DNA from: CAZLMW01 sp964560875 | Lineage (GTDB): Bacteria > Myxococcota_A > UBA9042 | Assembly (NCBI GenBank): GCA_964560875.1 | Contig: CAZLMW010000010.1 | Span: forward strand, 1 to 64,000 | Reading direction: 5' to 3' | DNA length: 64,000 nucleotides | Part shown: piece after piece, positions 43,122-51,900 of the stretch | Layout: every line of letters starts with the position of its first letter | Numbering within the stretch: position 1 is the stretch's first letter | The notes under the pieces: model-generated | What the model saw: only the letters and a program-made list of their open reading frames with translations | The model's database searches: none | What the model was told of the DNA's origin: nothing | Made by a program: the position numbers and the translations under genes

Positions 43122-43289
43122 TGCTGCCTCCGCACGTCGCGAACGTCGTCGCCGCATCTCGCGAAGCGAGAGGATCGATGTTGCGCACGCCAGTCGCAAG
43201 ACGCATTCACCGAATCGAAGATGATGCTTGCCCTCCCCGCCGCGCGCAGGTATCCCGCCTCCCCACCCACGCAGCCGTCGGATCCGACC

Positions 43290-44690
43290 ATGAACCCCAT
43301 CGAACCCAGCACCCTCGCCGACGCGCTCGACCACCATCGCGCGCTCGCCCTCGGCTTGCTCGATGACGTGGACCGCAGACCGGTTCGCCCGTACGTGAGC
43401 CCTGAAGACGCCGCTGCCCGCATCGAGGTCGCGCCCAGGATCGAGGGCTTACCGATGGACGCCGTCGCCGCCAAACTGCGAACGCTTCTCAAGCTGACGC
43501 CCGCGACCGGCACCAAGCGCTTCTTCAACCAGCTCTTCGGCGGCTCGGATCCGGCCGCCGTGCTCGGTGACATGCTCGCGCCGCTGCTCAACAACTCGAT
43601 GTACACGTGGAAAGTCGCCGGACCGCATGTGCTCATTGAGAACGCGCTCGTCGAACGGATGGCGCGTTTCGCAGATATGGCGGGCGGCGATGGCGTGTTC
43701 ACACCCGGCGGCTCCCTGTCGAACATGACGGCGATGATGATGGCCCGCAACGAAGCGATGCCCGACTCGCGCGAAAACGGCGTCGATGGGCGGCGGGCGC
43801 GGGTGTATTCGTCCGCTGACGCCCACTACTCGATCCGCAAGTCCGCCGGCATGATCGGCCTTGGCCGCGCCAACATTCGCCCCATCGCGACCGACGAGAT
43901 CGGCCGAATGCGCCCCGACGCGCTCGAAGCTGCGATCGCGCAAGACATCGAAGCCGGCCTCGTTCCGGTCATGATCAACGCGACGGCCGGAACCACGGTG
44001 CAAGGCGCCTTCGACCCGATCGCTGCCATCGCGGACGTCGCCGAGAAGCATGGCGTGTGGTTGCACGTCGACGGCGCGTTCGGCGGCACGATGTTGTTGT
44101 CCGAGCGCTGGCGCCATTTGCTCGACGGGATCGGCCGCGCTGACTCGATGACGTGGGACGCCCACAAGATGATGGGTGTGCCGCTGACGTGCTCGGTCAT
44201 CCTCGTGCGCAAGCCCGGCATGCTGGCCAAGCACCTGAGCGAGAGCGCGACCTACCTCTTCCAGGGCGACGCCGACCGCTACAACCCGGGCACGCGTTCC
44301 ATCCAGTGCGGCCGACGCAACGACCTGCTGAAGCTCTGGACGGCGTGGCAGCACCACGGGGACGCCGGCTATGAGCGCCGCGTCGACCACATCATGAGCC
44401 TCGCGGCGCACGCCATCGCGACCATTGAAGCCGACCCCAACATGACGCTCATCAACCGACCGCAGTCGGTCAACGTGTGCTTCGAGGTCACCGACACAAG
44501 CAGCACGGCGATCTGCAACGAGCTTCACACGCACGGTCTGGCGATGGTCGGCACCGGTGACGTCAAGGGCCGTCGAACCATCCGGCTCGTGTGCGTCGAC
44601 CCGGCGATGACGACCGGCGATATCGACGCCTTCTTCGACGGAGTCCGCGAGGTCTCTGCGGCGCTCCCCGATTCGGACAATGCCGTCTGA
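43290..44690 (+). CDS. PLP-dependent (group II) amino-acid decarboxylase
   Basis: A 466-residue enzyme of the glutamate/aspartate/cysteine-sulfinate/aromatic decarboxylase fold. Landmarks are TGTKRFFNQLFGGSD, FTPGGSLSNMTAMMMARN (phosphate loop), ADAHYSIRKSA (ring-stacking His), NATAGTTVQGAFDPI, HVDGAFGG (Asp that binds the pyridine N) and DSMTWDAHKMMGVP with the Schiff-base lysine. Substrate specificity is not clear; glutamate, aspartate or cysteine sulfinate are candidates. It is divergent from the lipoprotein operon. ATG 43221 is an alternative start. The stop codon lies in the first unit of the repeat at 44686. Confidence 0.85.
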   Translation: MNPIEPSTLADALDHHRALALGLLDDVDRRPVRPYVSPEDAAARIEVAPRIEGLPMDAVAAKLRTLLKLTPATGTKRFFNQLFGGSDPAAVLGDMLAPLLNNSMYTWKVAGPHVLIENALVERMARFADMAGGDGVFTPGGSLSNMTAMMMARNEAMPDSRENGVDGRRARVYSSADAHYSIRKSAGMIGLGRANIRPIATDEIGRMRPDALEAAIAQDIEAGLVPVMINATAGTTVQGAFDPIAAIADVAEKHGVWLHVDGAFGGTMLLSERWRHLLDGIGRADSMTWDAHKMMGVPLTCSVILVRKPGMLAKHLSESATYLFQGDADRYNPGTRSIQCGRRNDLLKLWTAWQHHGDAGYERRVDHIMSLAAHAIATIEADPNMTLINRPQSVNVCFEVTDTSSTAICNELHTHGLAMVGTGDVKGRRTIRLVCVDPAMTTGDIDAFFDGVREVSAALPDSDNAV

Positions 44691-44768
44691 TATTGCGGTC
44701 TGATATTGCGGTCTGGTTTTGCGCGGTCTGATATTGCGCGGTCTGATATCGCGCGGACTGATAACGCC
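44686..44768. repeat. imperfect 13-17-bp tandem repeats at the decarboxylase 3' end
   Basis: Six degenerate units of tctgatattgcgcgg (variants: ctggttttgcgcgg, ctgatatcgcgcgg, ctgataacgc). The TGA of the decarboxylase is in the first unit. No hairpin with a T tract is present, so it is not a standard terminator. Confidence 0.75.
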
Positions 44769-44804
44769 TTCTAGCTGCAGCGCTTTCGGCAATCGTTCGA
44801 AACC

Positions 44805-45572
44805 TTATGAGTCGCTTCCGTCGAGCCGCGGCGCGAACGAGTTGGTCACCCACTGGCTGATGTCGCGCATATGGCGGGTCACGCCGTAGACCGCCGGATA
44901 CACCAACCGAACTTTGCGCTTCGTGATGCAGCTGTGGATCTTGCTGGCGAGCTCGTCGGCCGTTCCTGTCGGCAGATGGTCGACCGACGCGCTGCCTTCG
45001 AACTTGGCGCGCGCGGCTTGTTCCATCGGCGTGGTGACCGGCCCCGGGTACACCGTCAACACGTGCACGCCCTTGCTCTTGAACTCGTCGTTGAGCGTCT
45101 CCGAAGCGGCGGCGATCGCGGCCTTGCTTGCCGAGTAGTCGGCCATCCCCGGGGCGAATGTGACGCCGGCGAGGCTGGCGATGTTAACGATATGGCCGCT
45201 CCCGCGTTCGATCATGCCCGGGGCGACGCGGCGAATGAGACGCATCGGTGCGAGCACGTTGAGTCGAAACAGGAGTTCAGCCCGCTTGTTGCTGATCTGC
45301 AGCGTCGGCTCGACCCATTGGACGCCGGCGTTGTTGATGAGGACATCAACCGGACCCAACGCGTCTTCGGCGGGCTGCACCCAATCGCAGCAAGTTTCGA
45401 GGTTGGCGAGGTCGACCTTGTGGCAGGAAGTCTCCGCGTCGAGCTCGGCTGCCAGCGCCTGCATCATTTCGAGCCGGCGGGCGACAAGCGTGATCTTGTT
45501 GCCTGCGCCGCCGAACTCCCTGGCAAGGGCGGCCCCGATGCCGCTTGATGCGCCGGTGATTGCGATGTGCAT
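44805..45572 (-). CDS. short-chain dehydrogenase/reductase (DltE-like)
   Basis: A 255-residue classical SDR: TGASSGIGAALA at the N-terminus, NNAG near 90, catalytic Ser in IASLAGVTFAPGM, YSASKAA and the PGPVTTPM loop. Proteins of this shape act on many lipids and alcohols; specificity is not predictable. It converges on the decarboxylase. The second copy of the 101-bp repeat lies 145 bases upstream. Confidence 0.88.
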   Translation of the reverse strand: MHIAITGASSGIGAALAREFGGAGNKITLVARRLEMMQALAAELDAETSCHKVDLANLETCCDWVQPAEDALGPVDVLINNAGVQWVEPTLQISNKRAELLFRLNVLAPMRLIRRVAPGMIERGSGHIVNIASLAGVTFAPGMADYSASKAAIAAASETLNDEFKSKGVHVLTVYPGPVTTPMEQAARAKFEGSASVDHLPTGTADELASKIHSCITKRKVRLVYPAVYGVTRHMRDISQWVTNSFAPRLDGSDS

Positions 45573-45716
45573 GCGAACTCCAACGGAATAGACGCCTTTT
45601 CCCCGGGAAGTCTTCGAATTCGAAGAGGTGGATTCATTTTATCGCGGCGATCATCGTTGCGTCCATTCGGACTGCGCGATGGTCTCGATTGTTGTTTCGT
45701 TGAGGGGCCGGCGCCC

Positions 45717-45817
45717 GCAGGCCCGATTGGAAGTCGCTGACTGAGCGATTGGCCGGGTCCGGGCCACCCGAACCCGAACCCGAACTCACACCCTCACGGG
45801 GTGCCGCTGTGCTTGCG
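45717..45817. repeat. 101-bp dispersed repeat, copy 2
   Basis: One mismatch to 7618-7718. It includes the cgaacc hexamer tract and the caccctcacggggtg hairpin. Here, on the minus strand, the RKHSGTP-stop is preceded by a longer protein-like frame (see 45794-46015). The gap 45573-46017 otherwise holds nothing recognised. Confidence 0.8.
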
Positions 45818-46015
45818 GATGACGCCGGCGACCATGGCCGCGACCTTGTCGGCCGCAGCCAGCAGCGGTTCGGCTTCGGCGACCGGCACCAGACCAAGCG
45901 CCTTGCGTCCCTCGGCCTCTCGCCTCGGTCTGTGGACCAAACGATGATCGCCGCCGCATTCACATTCGCACGCAGATTCGTACTGCGAGATTTGCGTAGG
46001 CTGTAGGTGATTTCC
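45794..46015 (-). pseudogene. possible C-terminal remnant of an unidentified gene
   Basis: A 73-codon open frame with no good start, ending inside repeat copy 2. The last 40 residues look protein-like and helical (KALGLVPVAEAEPLLAAADK, VAAMVAGVIRKHSGTP). The upstream part (ISQYESACECECGGDH) is less convincing. It abuts the histidine kinase start. The family is not recognised; it may be what remains of a gene whose 3' end is the dispersed repeat. Confidence 0.35.
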
Positions 46016-46017
46016 CT

Positions 46018-47214
46018 ATGGATCAACCTGTGCCTCGCGACACACCACATCCCGGCGGCCTCATCGATGGGGTGCAGGACCACACTGCGAGCCGTCTCGA
46101 GTCGATCGGCCGATTCGCCGGCGGCATTGCGCATGACTTCAACAACCTGCTGTCGGTAATCCTCACGTATGGCGAATTCATCCGCGGCGAGGTCCCCGCT
46201 GGCAGCACGGCGCATGAAGACGTGCTCGAGATCCTCGACGCGACCCGGCGAGCCACGGCCTTGACGCGTCAACTGCTGGCCTACTCGCGAGGACGCGCGA
46301 TCGAACCGCGTGTGCTGCGCCTCAAGCCGCTGATCGAAGACATGCATCGGCTGCTGCAGCGCATCATCGGCGAAGACATCGAGCTGGAGATGATGATCGA
46401 GCGCGGGTTATGGCGCGTGCGTATGGACGCCAGCCAGTTCGAGCAGCTGGTCCTCAACCTCGCCGCAAACGCCCGCGATGCGATGCCTTCGGGTGGCAAG
46501 CTACGCATCGAGGCCGCCAACACGATGTTGACCGCGCAACCGGGCCGCGCACGGTACGGGACAAGCCCTGGCGCCTACGTCCAAATCCGCGTCGAGGACA
46601 CCGGCATCGGCATGACCGACGAGGTCGTCCGGCGCATCTTCGAACCGTTCTTCACAACCAAAGCAGCCGACCAGGGCACGGGTCTTGGGCTCGCCACCGC
46701 GTTCTCGGTCGTCAAGCAGGCCGGCGGGACCATCCACGTCGATTCAGCGCCCGGCTGCGGGACGCGATTTGACATCCTGTTGCCTCGTTGTCGCCGCAAA
46801 CGCCGCGCATCGCGCGTCCAGACCGGTGAATTCGACCTTGGCGGGCACCAACGCGTGCTCCTCGTCGAAGACGAACGGCCGGTGCGCGAGTCGATCGCCC
46901 GCCTGCTGGGACAAAGCGGCTATTCTGTCGCGCAGGCGGAAAACGGGGTCGCGGCGCTGGAGGCGCTCGGTCGGTCGACGTCCGAGCCGTTCGATCTCCT
47001 CGTAACCGACGTCGTGATGCCGCAGATGTCCGGCCCGGAGCTGGTGCGAAAGGTCCGCAAGATCTCGCCCGATCTCCCCGTGGTGTTCATGACCGGATAC
47101 AGCACCGAGGCCTTGCAGCGCCACGGTGTGCACGCAGACGAGATGGTCATGCACAAGCCGATCGCGGCCAAGAAGCTGCTCAAGCAGGTCCGCTCAGCGC
47201 TGCTCGCCGCTTAG
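46018..47214 (+). CDS. soluble hybrid histidine kinase with C-terminal receiver
   Basis: A 398-residue protein with no sensor domain. A HisKA helix has the phosphoacceptor in GGIAHDFNNLLSVI (His near 40), followed by an HATPase domain (NLAANARDAMPSGG, VEDTGIGMTDEVV, FFTTKAADQGTGLGLATAF) and a receiver (about 275-398; VLLVEDERPVRES, LLVTDVVMPQMSGPELV with the phospho-Asp, MTGYS, KPI). The short N-terminus suggests that an upstream PAS/GAF sensor is absent or lost. AGGTGA sits six bases before the ATG. The TAG stop overlaps the IS-type inverted repeat by two bases. Confidence 0.9.
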   Translation: MDQPVPRDTPHPGGLIDGVQDHTASRLESIGRFAGGIAHDFNNLLSVILTYGEFIRGEVPAGSTAHEDVLEILDATRRATALTRQLLAYSRGRAIEPRVLRLKPLIEDMHRLLQRIIGEDIELEMMIERGLWRVRMDASQFEQLVLNLAANARDAMPSGGKLRIEAANTMLTAQPGRARYGTSPGAYVQIRVEDTGIGMTDEVVRRIFEPFFTTKAADQGTGLGLATAFSVVKQAGGTIHVDSAPGCGTRFDILLPRCRRKRRASRVQTGEFDLGGHQRVLLVEDERPVRESIARLLGQSGYSVAQAENGVAALEALGRSTSEPFDLLVTDVVMPQMSGPELVRKVRKISPDLPVVFMTGYSTEALQRHGVHADEMVMHKPIAAKKLLKQVRSALLAA

Positions 47215-47425
47215 GGCCTGTCCCTGAATTGCGCACAATCCGTCTGGTTTGTCGCTGAGTTCTATTGCTGGTGCCGTAACAGTTTGAAATAACTACTCTC
47301 TCACCGGCTGCCCGGGGAGAGCATCCACCGCCTGCGGCGACCACGGTGAACGAAACTGACGTCGGTATTCGGCAGAAGGAGCCCGCCTGAGGTGGTGCGC
47401 GCCGTCAGGCGCTCCATTTCAGTCG
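47213..47425. mobile_element. one-ended IS5/IS427-type remnant
   Basis: The first about 105 bases repeat the left end of the element at 1437 (agggcctgtccctgaatt, then tttgtcgctg and aactactctctcaccgg), and 47396-47420 repeats its gcgccgtcaggcgctccatt block. Between them about 45 bases are specific to this copy. No right inverted repeat is found before 47540. On the minus strand a transposase-like C-terminus (MERLTARTT to MLSPGSR) can be read. The rest of 47426-47539 holds no gene. Confidence 0.75.
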
Positions 47426-47539
47426 TCGCCGACGGCTTCAACCCAGATCCGGGCCTCGACGTCGTCGAGTTTCTCCACAACTTCATGGACGGTGAAGCGG
47501 ATGGGCCCTGGTGCGACGCCGTGTCGGTTCGACGCCGTG

Positions 47540-48331
47540 TCAGCGCGAGTCTGTGATGCGTAACCGTCGACCAGCGCCGTCACCCGGGTAGTCGCGCGAA
47601 TTGGCGCCCGGATAGGCGTAACCGTTGATCAGGGCCCGCCGCGGTCGCCGGCTCGTGTTCGCGGTGCTCTTGTGGACCGTGTACGGGCCGAACATGACGA
47701 CGTCGCCGGCGTCGAGGGTCAGCGTCACCGTGGTCTCGGGTGGAAACAGCCCGGAGTCGAGACGTTTGCGGCCTTCGCCGTGCATATGACCGGCGTTGCA
47801 TGACCCCGGCACGACGATCAGCGGGCCATTGGTGGCGTCCATCGCGTCCACCGCGAGCAGAGCCTGGACATAGGAGCCGCGCCCGTTGACGTCCTGCCAC
47901 AGCGGCGTGCCGTAGCGCCGATGCACCGAGTCCTGGTGCCACGCAAATGAGACCCCGTCGCCGGGAATCTTGAAGTGCGCCTGGTTGATCAGGTGATCCG
48001 CTGCATCGCTGCCGAGGATGGAGGTGGCTGGGCCAAGCAGCCGGGGATCGGCGCCGACGTCGAGCAATAGCGGCTCGCACGCACCGCACCAAACAACGCG
48101 ATGAATCGAAGGCGGCTTGCGCCAACCGTATCGGCGCTCGATCACGAACTGGGCGCCCTTGTGCATCCCGCTGGAAGCGAGACGTTTGGCTTCGTCGGCG
48201 AGGCGGTCGAATGCGGCGCGGATCGCGTCGAGCTCAACCGCGTCGAAAACACCGCGCAGGATGACGTAGCCGCGCTCGTCGAACGAACGCACATCTTCGG
48301 GGCCGAGCACGGTCGGGCTGGAGGCATTCAT
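47540..48331 (-). CDS. phytanoyl-CoA dioxygenase (PhyH) family protein
   Basis: A 263-residue non-haem Fe(II)/2-oxoglutarate oxygenase. The double-stranded beta-helix has the first ligands in WHQDSVHRRYG (HxD), the distal histidine in GPYTVHKSTANTS and the 2-oxoglutarate arginine in the following RRPRRALINGYAY. The N-terminal FDERGYVILRGVFDAVELD is typical of the family. The start at 48331 lies seven bases past the flippase stop; ATG 48355 overlaps it. As the last gene of a four-gene operon it probably hydroxylates the product made or exported by the others (inference). Confidence 0.85.
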   Translation of the reverse strand: MNASSPTVLGPEDVRSFDERGYVILRGVFDAVELDAIRAAFDRLADEAKRLASSGMHKGAQFVIERRYGWRKPPSIHRVVWCGACEPLLLDVGADPRLLGPATSILGSDAADHLINQAHFKIPGDGVSFAWHQDSVHRRYGTPLWQDVNGRGSYVQALLAVDAMDATNGPLIVVPGSCNAGHMHGEGRKRLDSGLFPPETTVTLTLDAGDVVMFGPYTVHKSTANTSRRPRRALINGYAYPGANSRDYPGDGAGRRLRITDSR

Positions 48332-48338
48332 AAGGTAC

Positions 48339-49586
48339 CTAACGATTTGCTTCATCAGCGCGCAAGCGAGCGCTCAGCCAAGTGTAGAAGAGGGCGCCGC
48401 CGAAGGAGACAAGAAAGCTCGAAAACAGCGCCCCATGAAGGCCGAAGCGCTTGATCAGGGCGAGGTTGCCGGCCAGGTTGGTCGCGATGATGGCGACGCT
48501 CACCTTGAGCACGGTCGACTCGGAGTTGGTCTTGAAGAGCGAGTACATCATCGGCACCGCGAGGTACATCTGCAGCACGTAGCCGTACGCGATAGCGAGC
48601 AACGGCGCGTCGACCGGCATCTGGTAGCCGTAATGAACGACCAGACCGACGACGGCGACGCCTCCCGCGGAGAGGACGGCTCCGAGCGCTACGAAACGAC
48701 CCGCGAGTTTGTGGATATCGGCGACGGACATCCCGTACACGTCGCGCACAAACGGCATCAAGATGAGGTTGGCCATCATCTGCAGGTACAACAGCATATT
48801 CAGCAGCACCTGGTAGCGGGCGAGTTCGGCGGCATCGAGCAACGCGGCGACCGTGTACAGGTCGACACGCGAGACCAGCATCCCCGTCAATCCGAGCAGG
48901 AAGAACGCCGCAGTGGCGCGAAGTAGCCCGCCGTCGGCTGCGATGGTGGACAGGTCGCCGAGGAGCCGTCGGGTCAGTGCGTGCAGGGCCACAGCCTTTG
49001 CGACGGTCACTGCGGCGAAGAGCCACAGCAGCTCGACGGCGCTGATCGCGGGCAGGACGGCGATCAGCGTCGCGATGATGGCGCCGGTGCCGGTCAGCTC
49101 AACGGCTATCTGGCGTTTGAAGACGCGGTGAAAGAGCACGACGACTTCGTGGGACTGGACGACGCTCTGGGCAACGATCCACAGCAAACACGGCGCGATG
49201 ACAGCGGCTGACCAGTCCTGGATCCACAAGCCGTAGCCGATGACGCCCGCGCAAACCGGTGGCAGAACCTGGGTGAAGCGCGTGACCAGGCTCGAAAGCC
49301 AGGCGGTCCCATGGCCGCTGTCCGTCGTGGAGAATTGGCGCAGCAGGTGTTCTTTGTTGCCCCACGCGATGATGTGCACACCGAGCTGCGCGATGACGAT
49401 CACATCGACGAGTTCGCCCCACAGCGCCGGCGACGCGATGCGAACCACCAGCATCGAGATGAGGACGTTGAAGACCGGCGGCAGCAGGCTCGAAAACGAG
49501 TGTTCGACGACCGTCGCAACCCGCCCGCGCCACTTTCGCAGCGTGCCCGCGACGCCGAGGGGTCCAGCGACGGGGCTATCGGCCAT
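48339..49586 (-). CDS. polysaccharide/lipid flippase-like membrane protein (MATE/Wzx superfamily)
   Basis: A 415-residue protein with about twelve hydrophobic helices and short polar loops. The N-terminal HSFSSLLPPVFNVLISMLVVRIASPALWGELV resembles Wzx/polysaccharide biosynthesis proteins, and FGLHGALFSSFLVSFGGALFYTW is the matching C-terminal region. A lipid-linked saccharide or other lipid is the likely cargo. The start overlaps the methyltransferase stop by 11 bases. Confidence 0.78.
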   Translation of the reverse strand: MADSPVAGPLGVAGTLRKWRGRVATVVEHSFSSLLPPVFNVLISMLVVRIASPALWGELVDVIVIAQLGVHIIAWGNKEHLLRQFSTTDSGHGTAWLSSLVTRFTQVLPPVCAGVIGYGLWIQDWSAAVIAPCLLWIVAQSVVQSHEVVVLFHRVFKRQIAVELTGTGAIIATLIAVLPAISAVELLWLFAAVTVAKAVALHALTRRLLGDLSTIAADGGLLRATAAFFLLGLTGMLVSRVDLYTVAALLDAAELARYQVLLNMLLYLQMMANLILMPFVRDVYGMSVADIHKLAGRFVALGAVLSAGGVAVVGLVVHYGYQMPVDAPLLAIAYGYVLQMYLAVPMMYSLFKTNSESTVLKVSVAIIATNLAGNLALIKRFGLHGALFSSFLVSFGGALFYTWLSARLRADEANR

Positions 49587-50289
49587 CGCGCGCCTCGACA
49601 ACCCGGTAGATGAGCTGCTCTTCCCACAACACGTGCTCGCTGTGGACGAGGCCCAACGCGAGCCCCTCATCGGCAGCGCACCGCTGGATCGCGCGAAGGT
49701 CGCAGTTGTCCGCGAGGATGATCAGCGTCTCGGTCGACGCGACACGGGGCTTCAGCGCGGCGAACAGGCGTTTGAAGTAGGTCATCCCCGTCCCGGCGAG
49801 CCATGCCTGGGCGACGGCGTCGCGCGGATCGCCTTCGAAATACGGTGGGTTGACCACGATCAGGTCGAACTTTCGAGCGTCGATCGCGTCGAACTGGTCG
49901 GACACGAGCGCGTGAATCGCCACGCCGTTGCGAGAGGCGTTTTCGCGCGCCGCCTCGACCGCTGCAGGGTTGATGTCGACGGCCGTCACCAGGGCACCTT
50001 TGCGCGCGGCGACGAGGGCGAGGATGCCGCTGCCGGTGCCGAGATCGAGCACGTGCAGCCCCGCCAACGTTCGTCGTTGAAGCAACCTGGCCAGCGCCGT
50101 GGAGCTGAAGAAGAAGCCTGGATGGAAGACGCCGGGCGGTACGACGAGGTCCAATCCGAGGACCTGGGTGCGCATGGATCCGCGTAAACGGAGCTCGAGC
50201 AGGGGGCGCGCCACGCGATCGGCGAGCGGCTTGAGGACCGCGCGGGACAACGCCGCGCGCACGCTATCGGCGACGGGAGAGGCGGCCAC
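49576..50289 (-). CDS. N5-glutamine/RlmG-like class I methyltransferase
   Basis: A 237-residue SAM methyltransferase. Motif I is VLDLGTGSGILALVAA, then AVDINPAAVEAARENA and the catalytic VVNPPYFEG, as in the HemK/RlmC/RsmC group that methylates amide or exocyclic nitrogens. A large aromatic-rich loop (PPGVFHPGFFFSSTAL) precedes motif I. It lies between a radical SAM gene (6 bases upstream) and the flippase, so a small-molecule target is also possible. Confidence 0.8.
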   Translation of the reverse strand: MAASPVADSVRAALSRAVLKPLADRVARPLLELRLRGSMRTQVLGLDLVVPPGVFHPGFFFSSTALARLLQRRTLAGLHVLDLGTGSGILALVAARKGALVTAVDINPAAVEAARENASRNGVAIHALVSDQFDAIDARKFDLIVVNPPYFEGDPRDAVAQAWLAGTGMTYFKRLFAALKPRVASTETLIILADNCDLRAIQRCAADEGLALGLVHSEHVLWEEQLIYRVVEARDGR

Positions 50290-50295
50290 GGGCGC

Positions 50296-51780
50296 TCAGA
50301 AGCCGCTGGTCTCGGGGCGGCGGTAGCGGACCAGTTTGTGCAGCGCCTTGAGTTCAAGCGGGAAGGCGTAGACCTGGTTTTCGTAACGCAGGCGCGCCGC
50401 AGCACGAAGAATTCGCGCGGGGAGCCCGCGAAGGTGCGGCAGCGTGGACGTCGGATAGTAGGCGTTGAGGACCCGCTCGAAGTCGTGGAGCTTGCGGCGC
50501 ACCGGATCGCCGAGCCACGGCATCAGGCTGCTGCGACGCTGGGTGAACGCGGCCCAGTCATCGCTGACCCATTCATCGAGCGTCTCGGGGAATGCGAAGC
50601 CGTTGGCCTTGGCCTCGTCGAACAGCGTGCCGTCGAGCGGAACCGGCGTGTACATGTACAGGATGACTTCGGTTTGCGGGTTGACCTCTTTGACCTCGCG
50701 CACGAACGCGATGTTGCGGTCGACGTCTGCGACGGGGTCGGGCGGGTTGCCGAGCACGAAGCTCATCTCGGGCACGATGCCGAAGCGGCGCATCTTGGCG
50801 GCGATCTGCAGCGTGGTGTCCGCCGTCTGTTTGCCCCCCTTGTTCATCCGGGCGAGCGTCTCGTCGTCGCCCGACTCAGCGCCCATGAAGATCATGCGCA
50901 AGCCGGTATCGGCCATGAGCTGCCACGTCTCGTCGCTGTACTTGAACAGGGTGTCGACCCGGCCCTCGCCCCACCAGGCGACATTCAGGTCGCGGATCGA
51001 CTCGCAAAAAGCGCGTACGCGTCGCTCGGACGTGAAGAAGTTGTTGTCGTAGAACTCGACCGCATTGGCCCCGTAGCGGGTGACCAGGGTGCGCACGACA
51101 TCGCCGACGCGGCGGCCATCATCGGGCAACCACTTGCCGTTGACCATGTTCACGACGGCGCAGAAGTTGCAGTAGAACGGGCAGCCGTAGCTGCTGTGAT
51201 GGCCGATCGTCCGCGAGCCGAGGAAAGTCGGCCGCATGTACCGTTCCATGTCGACGCGGTGGTACGGAAAGTGCGGCAAGTTCTTGGGTTCGGGGATCGG
51301 CGGCAGCCCGTTGCTCACGACCTGTCCGGCAGCCTCTCGGTAAGCGAGCCCCTGGAGGCCCTGGTAGCCGCCCTTGGGCCCATCGGTGAGCACATCGAGC
51401 AGCGCCTTGAAGACGAACTCGCCGTGACCGCGGACCACAAAATCCACATACGGCGCGGCCAGGACCGTCTTGTAGTGCTGGCTGGGAAAGTAGCCGCCCC
51501 AGATGATGGGGATGTGCGGAAAACACGCCTTGAGGTGCTTGGACACCGGCACAGCATCGGCCAACTGCGGGCCCGGCATCACGGTGATGGCGATGGCGTC
51601 GATGTTGTTGTGCCGGACGGCGCTTTCGACGGCCGAGCAGGTGTCGCCGACGAGGTTGCCATCGACGATGCGGTATTCGTGCTCCCCTTCGAGGATCGCG
51701 CCGAGCGCCAGCAGCGAACACGGCAGGATCGGCTTGCGATTGGCGGAGGACGGCGGGTTGTAGAGCAGCAGGTTGGACAT
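50296..51780 (-). CDS. B12-binding-domain radical SAM protein
   Basis: A 494-residue protein: N-terminal B12-like domain (LLLYNPPSSANRKPILPCSL, IAITVMPGPQLADAVPVSK, IIWGGYFPS) and a radical SAM core with SSYGCPFYCNFCAVV (CxxxCxxC), FYDNNFFTSERRV and MGAESGDDETLARM. It is the first gene of the minus-strand operon with a methyltransferase, flippase and PhyH dioxygenase. The start at 51780 gives the typical LLLYNPP beginning; a longer frame to 51846 is unlikely. Substrate unknown. Confidence 0.85.
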   Translation of the reverse strand: MSNLLLYNPPSSANRKPILPCSLLALGAILEGEHEYRIVDGNLVGDTCSAVESAVRHNNIDAIAITVMPGPQLADAVPVSKHLKACFPHIPIIWGGYFPSQHYKTVLAAPYVDFVVRGHGEFVFKALLDVLTDGPKGGYQGLQGLAYREAAGQVVSNGLPPIPEPKNLPHFPYHRVDMERYMRPTFLGSRTIGHHSSYGCPFYCNFCAVVNMVNGKWLPDDGRRVGDVVRTLVTRYGANAVEFYDNNFFTSERRVRAFCESIRDLNVAWWGEGRVDTLFKYSDETWQLMADTGLRMIFMGAESGDDETLARMNKGGKQTADTTLQIAAKMRRFGIVPEMSFVLGNPPDPVADVDRNIAFVREVKEVNPQTEVILYMYTPVPLDGTLFDEAKANGFAFPETLDEWVSDDWAAFTQRRSSLMPWLGDPVRRKLHDFERVLNAYYPTSTLPHLRGLPARILRAAARLRYENQVYAFPLELKALHKLVRYRRPETSGF

Positions 51781-51900
51781 CAGGCGAGTGGACTTTGGGG
51801 CGGGGCGGCGTTGGGAGCGGGGCGGCACGATAGCGGACCTGCGCATAAATGGGGACAGTCGTTTTGGGCGTGAGGTCCCGGTCGCCCGCGAGGCGTAGGG

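Noticed and set aside
41499..44690. A 1063-codon plus-strand frame running through the N gap
   Set aside because: It is antisense to three coupled genes, reads through N, and only its last 466 codons (43290-44690) match a protein family.
45749..46006. Small plus-strand gene before the histidine kinase as a missing sensor domain
   Set aside because: Composition is repeat-derived and no sensor motif is present; the opposite strand reads better.
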